DNA of 64,000 bases from Qipengyuania sp. SS22 (lineage in GTDB: Bacteria; Pseudomonadota; Alphaproteobacteria; Sphingomonadales; Sphingomonadaceae). The translations under genes and the position numbers were made by a program. The stretch lies in contig NZ_CP107048.1 of NCBI RefSeq assembly GCF_025736935.1, forward strand, positions 868,001-932,000, read 5' to 3'. Position 1 is the first letter of the stretch. Every line of letters starts with the position of its first letter. Positions 51,023-60,447 of the stretch are shown here, piece after piece. The notes under the pieces were generated by a model. The model did no database searches. It was not told the origin of the DNA and worked only from the letters and a program-made list of their open reading frames with translations.

Positions 51023-52882
51023 GTGACCGGTTTCCTGATCCTCGCCTTCCTGATCCTGATCGCGGGGGTGCTCGCGGTGCCGCTCGCCACGCGGATCGGG
51101 CTGGGATCGGTGCTTGGCTACCTGCTCGCCGGCATGGCGATCTCGCCGCTGCTCGCCGCACTGTCGGTCGATGTCGAGGCGCTGCAGGTCTTCGCCGAAT
51201 TCGGCGTGGTGATGATGCTGTTCATCATCGGACTGGAGATGGAGCCGCGGCGGCTGTGGGCCATGCGTGGCAAGCTCACCTGGCTGGGCGGCGGGCAAGT
51301 ACTGCTGACCACGCTGGTGCTCACGGGGATCGCGCTGCTGGCAGACCAGCGCTGGCAGACCGCGCTGGCGATCGGCATGGTGCTGGCACTCAGTTCGACC
51401 GCGATCATCGTCCAGACGCTGACCGAGAAGGGGCTGCTCAAGACCGAGGGCGGCGAGGCGAGCTTCTCGGTGCTGCTGGTGCAGGACGTCGCGGTCATTC
51501 CCATCCTCGCGCTGGTACCGCTGCTCGCGCTGCCCGACCTCGCCGGTGCTGCAGGCGCACATGCGGGGGAGGGCGCGCATGGCGGGATCGACTTCACCGC
51601 GCATATGTCGGGCTGGCTGGCTGCAGCTACCCGGATCGGCGCGGTGGCCGGGGTCATCGCGATCGGCATCTTCGCGATCCGCCCGCTGTTCCGCTACATC
51701 GCTAAGGCGCAGCTGCGCGAACTGTTCACCGCCGCCGCGCTGGTCGTGGTGATCGGGATCGCGTTACTGATGTCGCTGGTGGGGCTCTCGCCCGCGCTCG
51801 GCGCCTTCATCGCGGGCGTCGTGCTTGCCACCAGCGAATACCGGCACGAGCTGGAAAGCGACATCAACCCGTTCAAGGGGCTGCTGCTCGGGCTGTTCTT
51901 CATCACCGTTGGCGCGGGGATCGACTTCACGCTGGCCAGCACAATCTGGGATTCGGTGGTATTCTGGGCCGCGGTGACAGTGGCAGCCAAGATGGCGGTG
52001 CTGCTGGTGGTCGGCTGGCTATACGGCCTGCGTCATCAGGCCCTCTGGCTGTTCTGTCTCAGCCTGCCGCAGGCCGGCGAATTCGCCTTCGTCCTGATCG
52101 CTTTCGCGGTTGCGAATGCCGTGTTCGAACCCGCCTTTGCCGACCAGCTCCTGCTGATCGTCGCGCTCACCATGCTGGTGACGCCGCTGCTGTTCATCCT
52201 CTACGACAAGCTCATCGCCCACGCCTACTGTGCCGGGCAGGCGGCGCGAGATGCCGATGCCATCGACGAGGAAAACCCGATCATCATCGCCGGACGCGGC
52301 CGCGTCGGCGGGATCATCGACCGGATGCTCGATGCGGCCGGACACCGCGCGACCGTGATCGACTACAACAGCGAACACCTCGAAGTGCTCAAGAAGTTCG
52401 GTGTCTCGACCTATTACGGCGATGCCACGCGGCCCGATTTGCTCGCCAGCGCGGGGATCGACCGCGCGCGCATCCTCGTCGTCGCGCTCGACGAACGCGA
52501 GCAGATCGACAAGCTGGTGCGCTATGCCTGCGCCAATTTCCCGCAATTGCACGTCGTCGCGCGCGCCAAGGACCGCGACCATGTCTACCATCTGTGGGCG
52601 ATGGGCTGCCGCGATATCGTGCGCGAAACCTATGACGGCAGCCTGCGGATGGGCCGTTCGGTTTACGAGGCGCTGGGCCACGACCGCCAGTCCGCCACCG
52701 CCATGGTCGAAGCGTGGGAGGAAATGGATCGCACCTCGATGCGCGAGATCGCCGATATCTTCCGGCTCGACACGCCTTCCTACGAGAACCAGGAACTGCT
52801 CGCCAAGATCCGCGAGCTCAAGGCCGAGTGGGATCCCAAGCTGCGCGACGCGATGGACGAAATCGCCGCACGCGGACGCTAG
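51023..52882 (+). CDS. CPA2 monovalent cation:proton antiporter with RCK domain
   Basis: A 619-residue inner-membrane protein of the KefB/KefC-like CPA2 family. About twelve helices span residues 1-400 (GSVLGYLLAGMAISPLLA, VVMMLFIIGLEME, LALSSTAIIVQTL), including conserved SSTAIIVQTL and GAFIAGVVLATSEY. Residues ~410-540 are a TrkA-N/RCK domain (PIIIAGRGRVGGIIDRML, FGVSTYYGDATRPDLL) that binds NAD(H)-type ligands. It probably exports K+ or Na+ and may be gated by glutathione or nucleotides. It starts with GTG (51023). A small polar gene follows. Confidence 0.92.
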   Translation: MTGFLILAFLILIAGVLAVPLATRIGLGSVLGYLLAGMAISPLLAALSVDVEALQVFAEFGVVMMLFIIGLEMEPRRLWAMRGKLTWLGGGQVLLTTLVLTGIALLADQRWQTALAIGMVLALSSTAIIVQTLTEKGLLKTEGGEASFSVLLVQDVAVIPILALVPLLALPDLAGAAGAHAGEGAHGGIDFTAHMSGWLAAATRIGAVAGVIAIGIFAIRPLFRYIAKAQLRELFTAAALVVVIGIALLMSLVGLSPALGAFIAGVVLATSEYRHELESDINPFKGLLLGLFFITVGAGIDFTLASTIWDSVVFWAAVTVAAKMAVLLVVGWLYGLRHQALWLFCLSLPQAGEFAFVLIAFAVANAVFEPAFADQLLLIVALTMLVTPLLFILYDKLIAHAYCAGQAARDADAIDEENPIIIAGRGRVGGIIDRMLDAAGHRATVIDYNSEHLEVLKKFGVSTYYGDATRPDLLASAGIDRARILVVALDEREQIDKLVRYACANFPQLHVVARAKDRDHVYHLWAMGCRDIVRETYDGSLRMGRSVYEALGHDRQSATAMVEAWEEMDRTSMREIADIFRLDTPSYENQELLAKIRELKAEWDPKLRDAMDEIAARGR

Positions 52883-52929
52883 GCGCAACTTGTCGGCATG
52901 CCGGGCGTTGAAGGGGAAAGGAGATCACC

Positions 52930-53112
52930 ATGAGCACCCCCGAACGCGATACCCCGCAAGCCCAGGACGACGCGGCGCAGGATGCCGACGACAGCAAGAC
53001 GATCAAGGATCACAAGGCGTTGCAGAACCAGTCTTCTGTCGATCCGGAGGACTATCCGAAGGGCGATCGAAAGGCGCAGTCGCTGGTCCGCAAACCGGGC
53101 GACAAGGACTGA
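52930..53112 (+). CDS. small hydrophilic protein, unknown
   Basis: A 60-residue, highly charged protein (PERDTPQAQDDAAQDADDSK; later DPEDYPKGDRKAQSLVRK) with no hydrophobic segment and low-complexity composition suggesting disorder. No family is recognised. It is taken as real because ATG at 52930 has an excellent ribosome-binding site (AAAGGAGA) seven bases before it and third-position GC matches the neighbours. It lies between the antiporter and the tRNA-Ser gene. Confidence 0.55.
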   Translation: MSTPERDTPQAQDDAAQDADDSKTIKDHKALQNQSSVDPEDYPKGDRKAQSLVRKPGDKD

Positions 53113-53122
53113 TCGGGGATCG

Positions 53123-53212
53123 TGGCGGAGAGGGTGGGATTCGAACCCACGAAGGGCTTGCACCCTTGCCGGTTTTCAAGACCGGTGCATTCAACCGCTC
53201 TGCCACCTCTCC
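53123..53212 (-). tRNA. tRNA-Ser(TGA)
   Basis: Read on the minus strand: acceptor stem GGAGAGG pairs with CCTCTCC (53206-53212 and 53127-53133), the anticodon stem-loop holds TGA at 53176-53178 (reading UCA codons), a long class II variable arm (CAAGGGTGCAAGCCCTTCG region) and the T arm GTGGGTTCGAATCCCAC follow. The discriminator is G and CCA is encoded (53123-53125). Length with CCA is 90. Confidence 0.97.
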
Positions 53213-53338
53213 GCGAGCGCGGCGCTAGCTAGTCAAATCGTCGCGCCTTGTCACGCATTTCCGGGAACAGGGACGGGTGGTTTCCCGTAAACGACGAATG
53301 ACACTTGCCGTTCAGCTTCGCTCTGCGACAATCAGCGT

Positions 53339-54361
53339 ATGATTTTCCGACGCTTGCTCGCTGCCCTCGGGGCCATCGCCCTTTCGCTCCCTGCCATCCC
53401 CGCCCAGGCACAGGAGGGGCTGAGCTTCGACGCCTACCTCCAGCTGCTGATGGCGCGCGCCCGGGCGGAAGGAGTAGGTGAAGCCACGCTCCAACGGATG
53501 ACCTCGGGGCTTGCACCCAATTACCGGGTGATCGAACTCGACCGTGGCCAGCCTGGCGCACCCACGAGTACGGGCTATCCGCCGCTCGCGCCTTACATCG
53601 CCTCGCATGTCGATGCGGCGCGTATTCGCGGGGGCCGCGACGCCCGCGCAAGCTGGTCAGGATCGCTGCGCGCGATCGAGCGTGAATATGGCGTGCCCAG
53701 CGAGGTGCTGGTTGCGATCTGGGGGCATGAAACCGCCTATGGCGCGGTGAAGGGCGGGTTTGATCTGTCGCAGGCCCTGGCGACGCTCGCCTGGGAAGGG
53801 CGCCGCCGCGAGCTTTTCTCGAGCGAGTGGGTGGCGCTGATGAAGGTGGCCGACAAGGGATATTCGCGCGGCGAGCTCAAGGGTAGCTGGGCGGGCGCCT
53901 TCGGCAATCCGCAATTCCTGCCGTCGGTCTATCTGCGGCTCGCCGCCGATGGCAATGGCGATGGCCGCGCCGACATCATGAACAATGGGGCCGATGCGCT
54001 GGCCTCGATCGCGAACTACTTCCGCGATGCCGGGTGGCGCAGCGGCCAGCCCTGGGGCGTGCGCGCTTACCTGCCCTCTGGCTTCGATGTCGCCGCGCAT
54101 CGCACGCGCATCGTTGCGCCGGTGTGTTCACGCGTCCACGAGAGGCACAGCGTCTACAAGACCGTGGCCGAATGGCGCGCATTGGGCGTCCAGCCTCAGC
54201 GCGCGCTCGACGAGAATACGCTCGTCACGCTGTTCCAGCCCGACGGTCCGGGAACACCGGCCTGGCTCTTAACCTCGAATTATCGGGTGATCCTCGAGTA
54301 TAATTGCTCGAACTATTACGCGATGAGTGTAGGGCTGCTGGCCGATGAAATTGCCAATTAG
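53339..54361 (+). CDS. lytic murein transglycosylase, MltB/SLT_2 type
   Basis: A 340-residue periplasmic enzyme with a cleavable signal peptide (AIALSLPAIPAQAQ; site near residue 24). The SLT_2 domain carries the catalytic Glu131 in IWGHETAYGAVKGG, followed by GSWAGAFGNPQFLPSVYLRL and ADIMNNGADALASIANYF. It cleaves peptidoglycan glycan strands with 1,6-anhydroMurNAc formation. No C-terminal peptidoglycan-binding domain. The stop lies 17 bases inside the following rlpA gene, so the two are coupled; a DD-carboxypeptidase follows. Confidence 0.93.
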   Translation: MIFRRLLAALGAIALSLPAIPAQAQEGLSFDAYLQLLMARARAEGVGEATLQRMTSGLAPNYRVIELDRGQPGAPTSTGYPPLAPYIASHVDAARIRGGRDARASWSGSLRAIEREYGVPSEVLVAIWGHETAYGAVKGGFDLSQALATLAWEGRRRELFSSEWVALMKVADKGYSRGELKGSWAGAFGNPQFLPSVYLRLAADGNGDGRADIMNNGADALASIANYFRDAGWRSGQPWGVRAYLPSGFDVAAHRTRIVAPVCSRVHERHSVYKTVAEWRALGVQPQRALDENTLVTLFQPDGPGTPAWLLTSNYRVILEYNCSNYYAMSVGLLADEIAN

Positions 54362-55340
54362 GATATCTCTCGCCTCGGTCGCGGGTCTCGCGCTGCTCAG
54401 CCTCGGTGCCTGCGCAAGCACGGCGCAGACCGCTCCCGGTTCGACCGCGCGCTCGATCGCGAACGGACCAGCGGCGGATTATCCGGTGGTGGTGGGCGAT
54501 CCGTTTACCGTGGACGGGGTCACCTACACCCCCGTCGACACGATGAATTACGACCAGGTCGGCTATGCCACCGTCGATGAACCCGGCGCTGCGGGTGTCA
54601 CGGGCGCGCACCGCACTTTGCCGCTGCCCAGCTATGTCGAAGTCACTGCGCTCGATACGGGGCGCACCGTGCTCGTCCGGATCGAACGGCGCGGACCGAT
54701 GACCAATGACCGCCTCGTTTCACTTTCCGAAGCGGCTTTGGCGCAGCTGCGCATTGGCGAAGGTGCGCCGGTGCGGATGCGCCGGGTCAATCCGCCCGAA
54801 GAACAACGCGCGCAGCTGCGCGCCGGGGGCGAAGCGCCGCCACGCATGGATACGCCTGCGGGCCTGCTCGAAGTGCTCAAGCGCCGCCTGCCCGAGCGCG
54901 GCTCGGCGCCGCTGGGCGATGTCCGGCAAGCGCAGGTCAGTGGCATCGCGCCGGTTCCCGGTGCTATCGCCACGCTCGACCCCGACGAGGAAGCTGCGGT
55001 GGCCCCGACCCAGGACGATCCCGACAGCCCGCCGGCTCCCGCCGAAGATACCGCGGTCACCCGCCCCGAACTACCGATGGCGGTCGAGGGCGGCCCAGCG
55101 CGTGCACCGCTGATGGTCCCGGTGACCGCGGATGGGACCTACACGGTGCAACTCGGGGCCTTTTCGGTCCGCGCCAATGCCGATCGGCTGGCGCGCGAGG
55201 TGCAGGGCTATGTCGAAACCAGCGGCAATCTCGCGCTTGTCCGGGTCGGCCCCTTCGCCACCCGTGGACAGGCGGAGCAGGCGCTCGCCAAGCTGCGCGA
55301 GCGCGGTTATAGCGACGCCGAGATACGTTCACTCGATTGA
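54345..55340 (+). CDS. rlpA: RlpA-like lipoprotein with SPOR domain
   Basis: A 331-residue lipoprotein: signal ending SLGAC (Cys ~23). A double-psi beta-barrel RlpA domain covers residues ~55-150 (VEVTALDTGRTVLVRIERRG, RLVSLSEAALAQL); a Pro/Glu-rich linker follows, and the C-terminal ~75 residues are a SPOR domain (GTYTVQLGAFSVRANADRLA, ALVRVGPFATRGQAEQAL), which targets denuded septal peptidoglycan. RlpA enzymes degrade denuded glycans at division sites. The domain is somewhat divergent from standard RlpA, so enzymatic activity is not certain. It overlaps the transglycosylase gene. Confidence 0.9.
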   Translation: MKLPIRISLASVAGLALLSLGACASTAQTAPGSTARSIANGPAADYPVVVGDPFTVDGVTYTPVDTMNYDQVGYATVDEPGAAGVTGAHRTLPLPSYVEVTALDTGRTVLVRIERRGPMTNDRLVSLSEAALAQLRIGEGAPVRMRRVNPPEEQRAQLRAGGEAPPRMDTPAGLLEVLKRRLPERGSAPLGDVRQAQVSGIAPVPGAIATLDPDEEAAVAPTQDDPDSPPAPAEDTAVTRPELPMAVEGGPARAPLMVPVTADGTYTVQLGAFSVRANADRLAREVQGYVETSGNLALVRVGPFATRGQAEQALAKLRERGYSDAEIRSLD

Positions 55341-55373
55341 TACGCCGCGGCTCTCGCCCGGCCGGGAGCACAC

Positions 55374-56534
55374 TTGCGTAACTGCCTGAATTCGCTGGCT
55401 GTATTGGCAACAGTCCTCGTCGCTTCACCGCTCGGCGCACGAAGCGCGCCCGACCCGCGGATTCCCCCCGCAGAGAATGCGCCGATCGCCTACCTGCTCG
55501 ACGCGTCGAGCGGGCAGATTCTCTACGCGCGCGATATCGACCGCCGCTTCATGCCCGCTTCGATCACCAAGGTCATGACGACCTTCCTCGCCTTCGAGTG
55601 GATGGAGGAGGGGCGGCTGTTCCCGCAGCAGGTCTATGGCGTCCGGCCCGACACCTTCCGCCAGTGGCACCGCAAGGGATCGACCATGTTCCTGCCTGCC
55701 GATGCGCGGGTAACGGTCGACGATTTACTTCACGGTGTGACCACCGTCTCGGCCAATGATGGTGCCGTGGTTCTGGCCGAAGGCGCTGCCGGGTCGGTCG
55801 AAGACTGGGTCGCCGCAATGAACGCCAAGGCGCGCGATATCGGCATGGCGGACAGCCATTTCGGTACTCCCAATGGCTGGATGGACGACGGCAAGACCTT
55901 CGTCACCGCGCGCGATCTCGGGGCGCTGGCGCAGGTCATGGTGACCCGCCATCCGACGAAATACCGCCATTTCGTCGGTGCGAAGGGCCTCAAGTACAAC
56001 GGGATCGAGCAACGCAATCACGACCCCATCATCGGGGTGGTGCCGGGAGCGGACGGGATCAAGACCGGCTATACCAACCAGGCAGGGTTCGGCTTCCTCG
56101 GCTCCGCGCAGCGCGACGGCCGACGGCTGGTGATGGTCGTGGCGGGTAGCCCGGGCGGGCGGGAACGCAATGCCGCCTCGCGCCAGTTCATCGAATGGGG
56201 TTTCCAGCATTTCGACAGCCGTGTGCTGTTCACCACTGGTGCGCGCATCACCAGCGCCCGCGTGCAGCAGGGCGGGGCCGACGAAGTGGGGCTTTCCGCG
56301 GCAGGTCCGGTGCGGATCTCGGTCCCCATGGGTACCGAGCCCGAGGTTTCGCTGGCGCTGCGCTATGAAGGCCCGTTGCAGGCGCCGATCGCCAAGGGTG
56401 AGGAAGTCGCCGAGCTGATCGTCTCGATCGAGGGCATGCCCGACCACCGTGTCCCGCTTGTAGCCAGCGAGGAGGTGCTTGAGGCAACCATGCTTCAGCG
56501 CGTCTTCAATGCCATGCGGAGCTGGGTCGCGTGA
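55374..56534 (+). CDS. D-alanyl-D-alanine carboxypeptidase (PBP5/6 family)
   Basis: A 386-residue periplasmic penicillin-binding enzyme that trims the terminal D-Ala of peptidoglycan pentapeptides. After a signal peptide (~residues 1-24), the active-site motifs are Ser63-Lys66 (SITK), SAN at 126 and KTG at 230 (GIKTGYTNQAG). A PBP5-type C-terminal domain follows, ending FNAMRSWVA, which may be amphipathic. It starts with TTG (55374), nine bases after GGGAG; no ATG begins the signal peptide. dacF or dacC is the usual name in this synteny. Its stop overlaps tmk (GTGA). Confidence 0.93.
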   Translation: MRNCLNSLAVLATVLVASPLGARSAPDPRIPPAENAPIAYLLDASSGQILYARDIDRRFMPASITKVMTTFLAFEWMEEGRLFPQQVYGVRPDTFRQWHRKGSTMFLPADARVTVDDLLHGVTTVSANDGAVVLAEGAAGSVEDWVAAMNAKARDIGMADSHFGTPNGWMDDGKTFVTARDLGALAQVMVTRHPTKYRHFVGAKGLKYNGIEQRNHDPIIGVVPGADGIKTGYTNQAGFGFLGSAQRDGRRLVMVVAGSPGGRERNAASRQFIEWGFQHFDSRVLFTTGARITSARVQQGGADEVGLSAAGPVRISVPMGTEPEVSLALRYEGPLQAPIAKGEEVAELIVSIEGMPDHRVPLVASEEVLEATMLQRVFNAMRSWVA

Positions 56535-57169
56535 CCCGCGGGGCATTCATCGCCTTCGAGGGCGGGGAGGGCATGGGCAAGTCCACCCAGGCGCGCCTGC
56601 TTGCCGACCACCTGCGCGAACAGGGCCACGAGGTCGAACTGACGCGCGAACCGGGGGGTACGCCGGGAGCCGAAGCGATCCGCGCCTTGCTTCTGACGCC
56701 GCCGGGCGAGGGGTGGACGCTGGAGGCAGAAGCACTGCTGTTCGCCGCTGCGCGCGCCGATCATGTCGCGCGCCGGATCAAACCTGCGCTCGATGCGGGC
56801 GCCTGGGTGGTGTGTGACCGTTTCCTCGATTCAAGCCGCGCCTACCAGGGGATGGCCGGGGGGCTTGGGAACGCCAGTGTCACCGCGCTGCATGAAATCG
56901 GCAGCGCGGGCCTGGTCCCCGATCTGACGATCGTCATCGACGTCCCACCGGCAGATGTCGCAGCACGTCTCGCGCAGCGCGACGGCGCCACCAGCGACGC
57001 GATCGGCGGGCGCGCGGCCGATTATCACGCCTCGGTCAACGCCGCCTTCCTCGAGTTCGCACGCAGCGAGCCTGAACGCTTCGCGATCGTCGATGGCAAT
57101 GGAACGGTCGAACAGGTCCACCAGCGCGTTCTCGGTGCCGCTATGCAGCACTTCGGGACCCCCTCCTAA
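56531..57169 (+). CDS. tmk: thymidylate kinase
   Basis: A 212-residue P-loop kinase that phosphorylates dTMP to dTDP. The Walker A loop is GGEGMGKS at residues 11-18; the DRX-type motif is VVCDRFLDSSRAYQG; LTREPGGTPGAEAIR is the nucleotide-binding block. It starts with GTG overlapping the carboxypeptidase stop; its stop overlaps the holB start by one base (TAATG). Confidence 0.96.
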   Translation: MTRGAFIAFEGGEGMGKSTQARLLADHLREQGHEVELTREPGGTPGAEAIRALLLTPPGEGWTLEAEALLFAAARADHVARRIKPALDAGAWVVCDRFLDSSRAYQGMAGGLGNASVTALHEIGSAGLVPDLTIVIDVPPADVAARLAQRDGATSDAIGGRAADYHASVNAAFLEFARSEPERFAIVDGNGTVEQVHQRVLGAAMQHFGTPS

Positions 57170-58119
57170 TGCTACTCGGTCACGAAACCGCCTGGCACGA
57201 ATGGCGCGAAGCGCTTGGCGGCGAGCGGATGCATCATGCCTGGTTGCTCGCCGGTCGTCGGGGGCTAGGGAAAGCCAGCTTTGCGCTCGACGCAGCCCGA
57301 GCTCTGGTAGGCGCAGGCGAGAGTGGCCCAGCGCATCATCCCGATATCCACACGCTGACCTACGGACCCAAGGACGATAAGGAAGAGCGCAAGCGCGCCG
57401 ACGGCAAGCCGTTCGAGCAGGCGCGCAGTATCCGGATCGCGCAAATTCGCGCCATGCAGACCCGTCTCAGCACGCGACCAACCTTGGGCGACCGCCGCGC
57501 GATCATCATCGATCCCGCCGACGACCTCGAGCGGAACGCGGCCAATGCGCTACTCAAGAGCCTGGAGGAACCACCGGTGGGTACATTCTTCCTGCTGGTC
57601 GCCCACAGTCCCGCGCGGCTGCTGCCGACGATCCGCTCGCGCTGCCGTGTGCTCCGCTTCCCGACGATCCCCGACAGCGACATGGATCGCCTGCTTGCCG
57701 ATCTGGCGACCGATGCGGACGATTTGACCCGCGCGGCGGCCATCGCCGCGGCAGCCGGGTCTCCCGGCGCAGCGCTCCAGTTCGTCGACATGGAACTCGG
57801 CAAGGTCGCACAGGCGATGCGCAACATTCTCGACCGCGGCGATCCCGATTTCCAGCTACGCGGCACACTGGCGGGACTGATCGGCGCGCGGCCCGACCGC
57901 GACCGGATTCGCGCCGTTCTTGAACTGGCGCGCTCGGTCGTCGCGCAACGGCTCGACCCCGGCCTCGCCGATCCGCGCCCGGTGATCGATACGCATAGCG
58001 AGCTGGTCCGGCTCACCGGCGAACAGCCGACCTATAATTTCGACGCCGGATTGCTCGCGATGGAAATCGGCACCTTGCTCGCCAACGCCGCTACGGCTAG
58101 CGAGCGGGCCGATGGCTGA
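57169..58119 (+). CDS. holB: DNA polymerase III delta' subunit
   Basis: A 316-residue clamp-loader subunit. HHAWLLAGRRGLGKASFALD is the degenerate nucleotide loop (GRRGLGKAS instead of GxxGxGKT), as expected for the non-catalytic delta' stator. RRAIIIDPADDLERNAANALLKSLEEPPVGT carries the DnaX-like sensor/SRC region in part (NALLKSLEEPP, TIRSRCRVLRF). The family's zinc cysteines are not evident. It overlaps tmk by one base and metG by eight, so the run is one transcript. Confidence 0.93.
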   Translation: MLLGHETAWHEWREALGGERMHHAWLLAGRRGLGKASFALDAARALVGAGESGPAHHPDIHTLTYGPKDDKEERKRADGKPFEQARSIRIAQIRAMQTRLSTRPTLGDRRAIIIDPADDLERNAANALLKSLEEPPVGTFFLLVAHSPARLLPTIRSRCRVLRFPTIPDSDMDRLLADLATDADDLTRAAAIAAAAGSPGAALQFVDMELGKVAQAMRNILDRGDPDFQLRGTLAGLIGARPDRDRIRAVLELARSVVAQRLDPGLADPRPVIDTHSELVRLTGEQPTYNFDAGLLAMEIGTLLANAATASERADG

Positions 58120-59671
58120 ACCCTATTATCTGACGACCGCGATCCACTATCCCAATGGCAAGCCGCATATCGGCCATGCCTATGAGACGATCGCGGCCGA
58201 TGTAATCGCCCGCTTCCAGCGCCTGCAGGGGCGCGAGGTACGCTTCCAGACCGGCACCGACGAGCACGGGCTCAAGATGGCGCAGAAAGCGCGCGACCTG
58301 GGGGTTACCCCCCGCGAATTGGCCGATGAAATGTCGGGATATTTCAGGGAGCTGTTCGACGTATTGAACATCTCCTATGATCGCTTTATCCGCACCACCG
58401 ATGCCGATCACCACCGCGCGAGCCAGGCGATCTGGCAGGCGATGGAAGCCAAGGGCGATCTCTATCTCGATCGCTATGAGGGGTGGTACTCGATCCGCGA
58501 CGAAGCCTATTACGACGAGAAGGAACTGGTCGAAGGCGAGGGCGGGCAAAAGCTGTCGCCGCAGGGCACGCCGGTTGAATGGACCGAGGAAGAAACCTGG
58601 TTCTTCCGCCTGTCGAATTATGCCGAGCCCTTGCTCGAACTGCTCGCCAAGCCCGGCTTCATCGAGCCCGCGAGCCGGCGCAATGAAATGATCGCCTTCG
58701 TCGAGCGCGGACTGCAGGATCTGTCCGTCAGCCGGACCAGCTTCGACTGGGGCGTGAAAGTCCCCGGCGACGATGCGCATGTGATGTATGTCTGGGTCGA
58801 TGCGCTGACCAATTACATCACCGGGGTCGGCTATCCCGATGGCGGCGAGATGTGGGAGAAATTCTGGCCCGCCGACTTGCACCTGATCGGCAAGGACATC
58901 GTCCGGTTCCACACGATCTACTGGCCCGCCTTCCTGATGAGCGCCGATCTACCCTTGCCGAAGAAGGTGTTCGGGCACGGCTTCCTGCTCAACCGCGGCG
59001 TCAAGGAATCGAAATCGGCGGGCAATGTTACCGACCCGATGGAACTCGCCGAGACATTCGGCGTCGACGCGCTGCGGTACTTCCTGATGGCCGAGGTTAC
59101 CTTCGGGCAGGATGGGAGCTATTCGGCAGAAGCGCTTGTAAACAAGGTGAATGCCGAACTCGCCAACAGCTTTGGGAACCTCGCGCAGCGCACGCTGTCG
59201 ATGATCGTCAAGAATATGGACGGCAAGCTTGAAAGCTTCACCCCGGCAGCTGACGACAGGGCTCTGCTGGCCAAGGTCGGCGAAGCTTGCGCCGAAATCC
59301 TGCCGCGCGAATTCGAGCAGCTGGCGTTCTCGGTTGGGATCGAAGCCTGGCTCAAGGCGGTCTATGCCTGCAATGCCTATGTCGACGAACAGGCTCCCTG
59401 GGCGCTCAAGAAGACCGACCCTGAGCGGATGACGGCCGTGCTGCAGACGCTCTTCATCGCCATCCGCGATCTGGCGATCGCCATCCAGCCCGTGATCCCC
59501 GAGAAGGCCGGCGCTGTGCTCGACCAATTGGGCATTGCGGGTGACCGCCGGAACTACGCCGATCTTGCGAATGCGGAATGGTTCGAGAGTCTTGCCGCTA
59601 CGGGCCATACGATCGACAAACCGACCCCCGTCTTCCCGCGGTTGGAGCTGGTGCAAGAGGAGGCGGCCTGA
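58112..59671 (+). CDS. metG: methionyl-tRNA synthetase
   Basis: A 519-residue class I synthetase. HIGH motif: PHIGHAYETIAADV near residue 15. RFQTGTDEHGLKMAQKA is the family second block. The zinc knuckle cysteines are absent, as in the shorter bacterial MetRS form. The KMSKS loop reads GVKESKSAGNVTDP, with Glu in place of Met. The anticodon-binding helical domain (FEQLAFSVGIEAWLKAVYAC, PWALKK) is present; there is no C-terminal dimerisation domain. It overlaps holB by eight bases and tatD by one. Confidence 0.96.
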   Translation: MAEPYYLTTAIHYPNGKPHIGHAYETIAADVIARFQRLQGREVRFQTGTDEHGLKMAQKARDLGVTPRELADEMSGYFRELFDVLNISYDRFIRTTDADHHRASQAIWQAMEAKGDLYLDRYEGWYSIRDEAYYDEKELVEGEGGQKLSPQGTPVEWTEEETWFFRLSNYAEPLLELLAKPGFIEPASRRNEMIAFVERGLQDLSVSRTSFDWGVKVPGDDAHVMYVWVDALTNYITGVGYPDGGEMWEKFWPADLHLIGKDIVRFHTIYWPAFLMSADLPLPKKVFGHGFLLNRGVKESKSAGNVTDPMELAETFGVDALRYFLMAEVTFGQDGSYSAEALVNKVNAELANSFGNLAQRTLSMIVKNMDGKLESFTPAADDRALLAKVGEACAEILPREFEQLAFSVGIEAWLKAVYACNAYVDEQAPWALKKTDPERMTAVLQTLFIAIRDLAIAIQPVIPEKAGAVLDQLGIAGDRRNYADLANAEWFESLAATGHTIDKPTPVFPRLELVQEEAA

Positions 59672-60447
59672 TGCTTGTCGATAGCCATTGCCATCTCGAA
59701 TACGAAGGCCTGGTCGAAGATCAATCCGAAGCGCTCGACCGGGCGCGGGGGGCAGGGGTGGAAGCCTTTCTCAACATTTCCACCAAGCGGGCCGAATGGG
59801 ACCAGGTCGTCGGGACTGCGCAGGCGAAACCGGACGTCTTCGCCAGCGTGGGCATCCATCCGCATAATGCCGACGATCATCTCGACCTGACGCGCGCCGA
59901 ATTGCTCGAGGCCACGCGCGATCCCAATGTTATCGGGATCGGGGAAACCGGGCTCGACTATTATTACGACCATTCCGACCGCGAAGCGCAGCAGCGGCTG
60001 TTCCGGCTGCATATTGACGTCGCGCGCGAAGTGCAGCTCCCCGTCATCATCCATACGCGCGATGCCGAGGCCGATACGCTGGCGATCCTCGAAGACGAGC
60101 TGGGGAAGGGCGCCTTCCCCGCGCTGATCCACTGCTTCACCGCCTCGGCCGAATTCGGTGAGCGTGTGCTCGACCTCGGATTGTCGGTTTCGATCTCGGG
60201 CATCGTGACCTTCAAGAATGCCAAGGACTTGCAGACCTTCGCCAAGGATATCCCGCAAGATCGGCTGCTGGTCGAAACCGACAGCCCGTTCCTCGCGCCC
60301 GTTCCGCACCGCGGCAGGCCGTGTGAGCCGGGCTTCGTCCGCGACACCGCGCAATTCCTTGCCGATCTGCGCGGGGAAAGCCTTGAGAGCCTGGCGGGCT
60401 ATACGACACGTAACTTCTACGCGCTCTTCAGCAAGGCGGCCGCGTGA
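59671..60447 (+). CDS. tatD: TatD-family metal-dependent DNase
   Basis: A 258-residue TIM-barrel hydrolase. Metal ligands appear in VDSHCHLE (residues 3-10), VGIHPHNADDH, GIGETGLDYYY, VIIHTRDAEADT, LIHCFTAS and VETDSPFLAP. TatD proteins are 3'-5' exonucleases and possibly D-aminoacyl-tRNA-like deacylase relatives; a role in repair or RNA turnover is likely. Starts one base inside the metG stop; ends overlapping the metallo-beta-lactamase gene (GTGA). Confidence 0.95.
   Translation: MLVDSHCHLEYEGLVEDQSEALDRARGAGVEAFLNISTKRAEWDQVVGTAQAKPDVFASVGIHPHNADDHLDLTRAELLEATRDPNVIGIGETGLDYYYDHSDREAQQRLFRLHIDVAREVQLPVIIHTRDAEADTLAILEDELGKGAFPALIHCFTASAEFGERVLDLGLSVSISGIVTFKNAKDLQTFAKDIPQDRLLVETDSPFLAPVPHRGRPCEPGFVRDTAQFLADLRGESLESLAGYTTRNFYALFSKAAA

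Noticed and set aside
53123-53212. tRNA-Ser as an integration site
   Set aside because: No integrase, no partial tRNA copy and no foreign island lie on either side.
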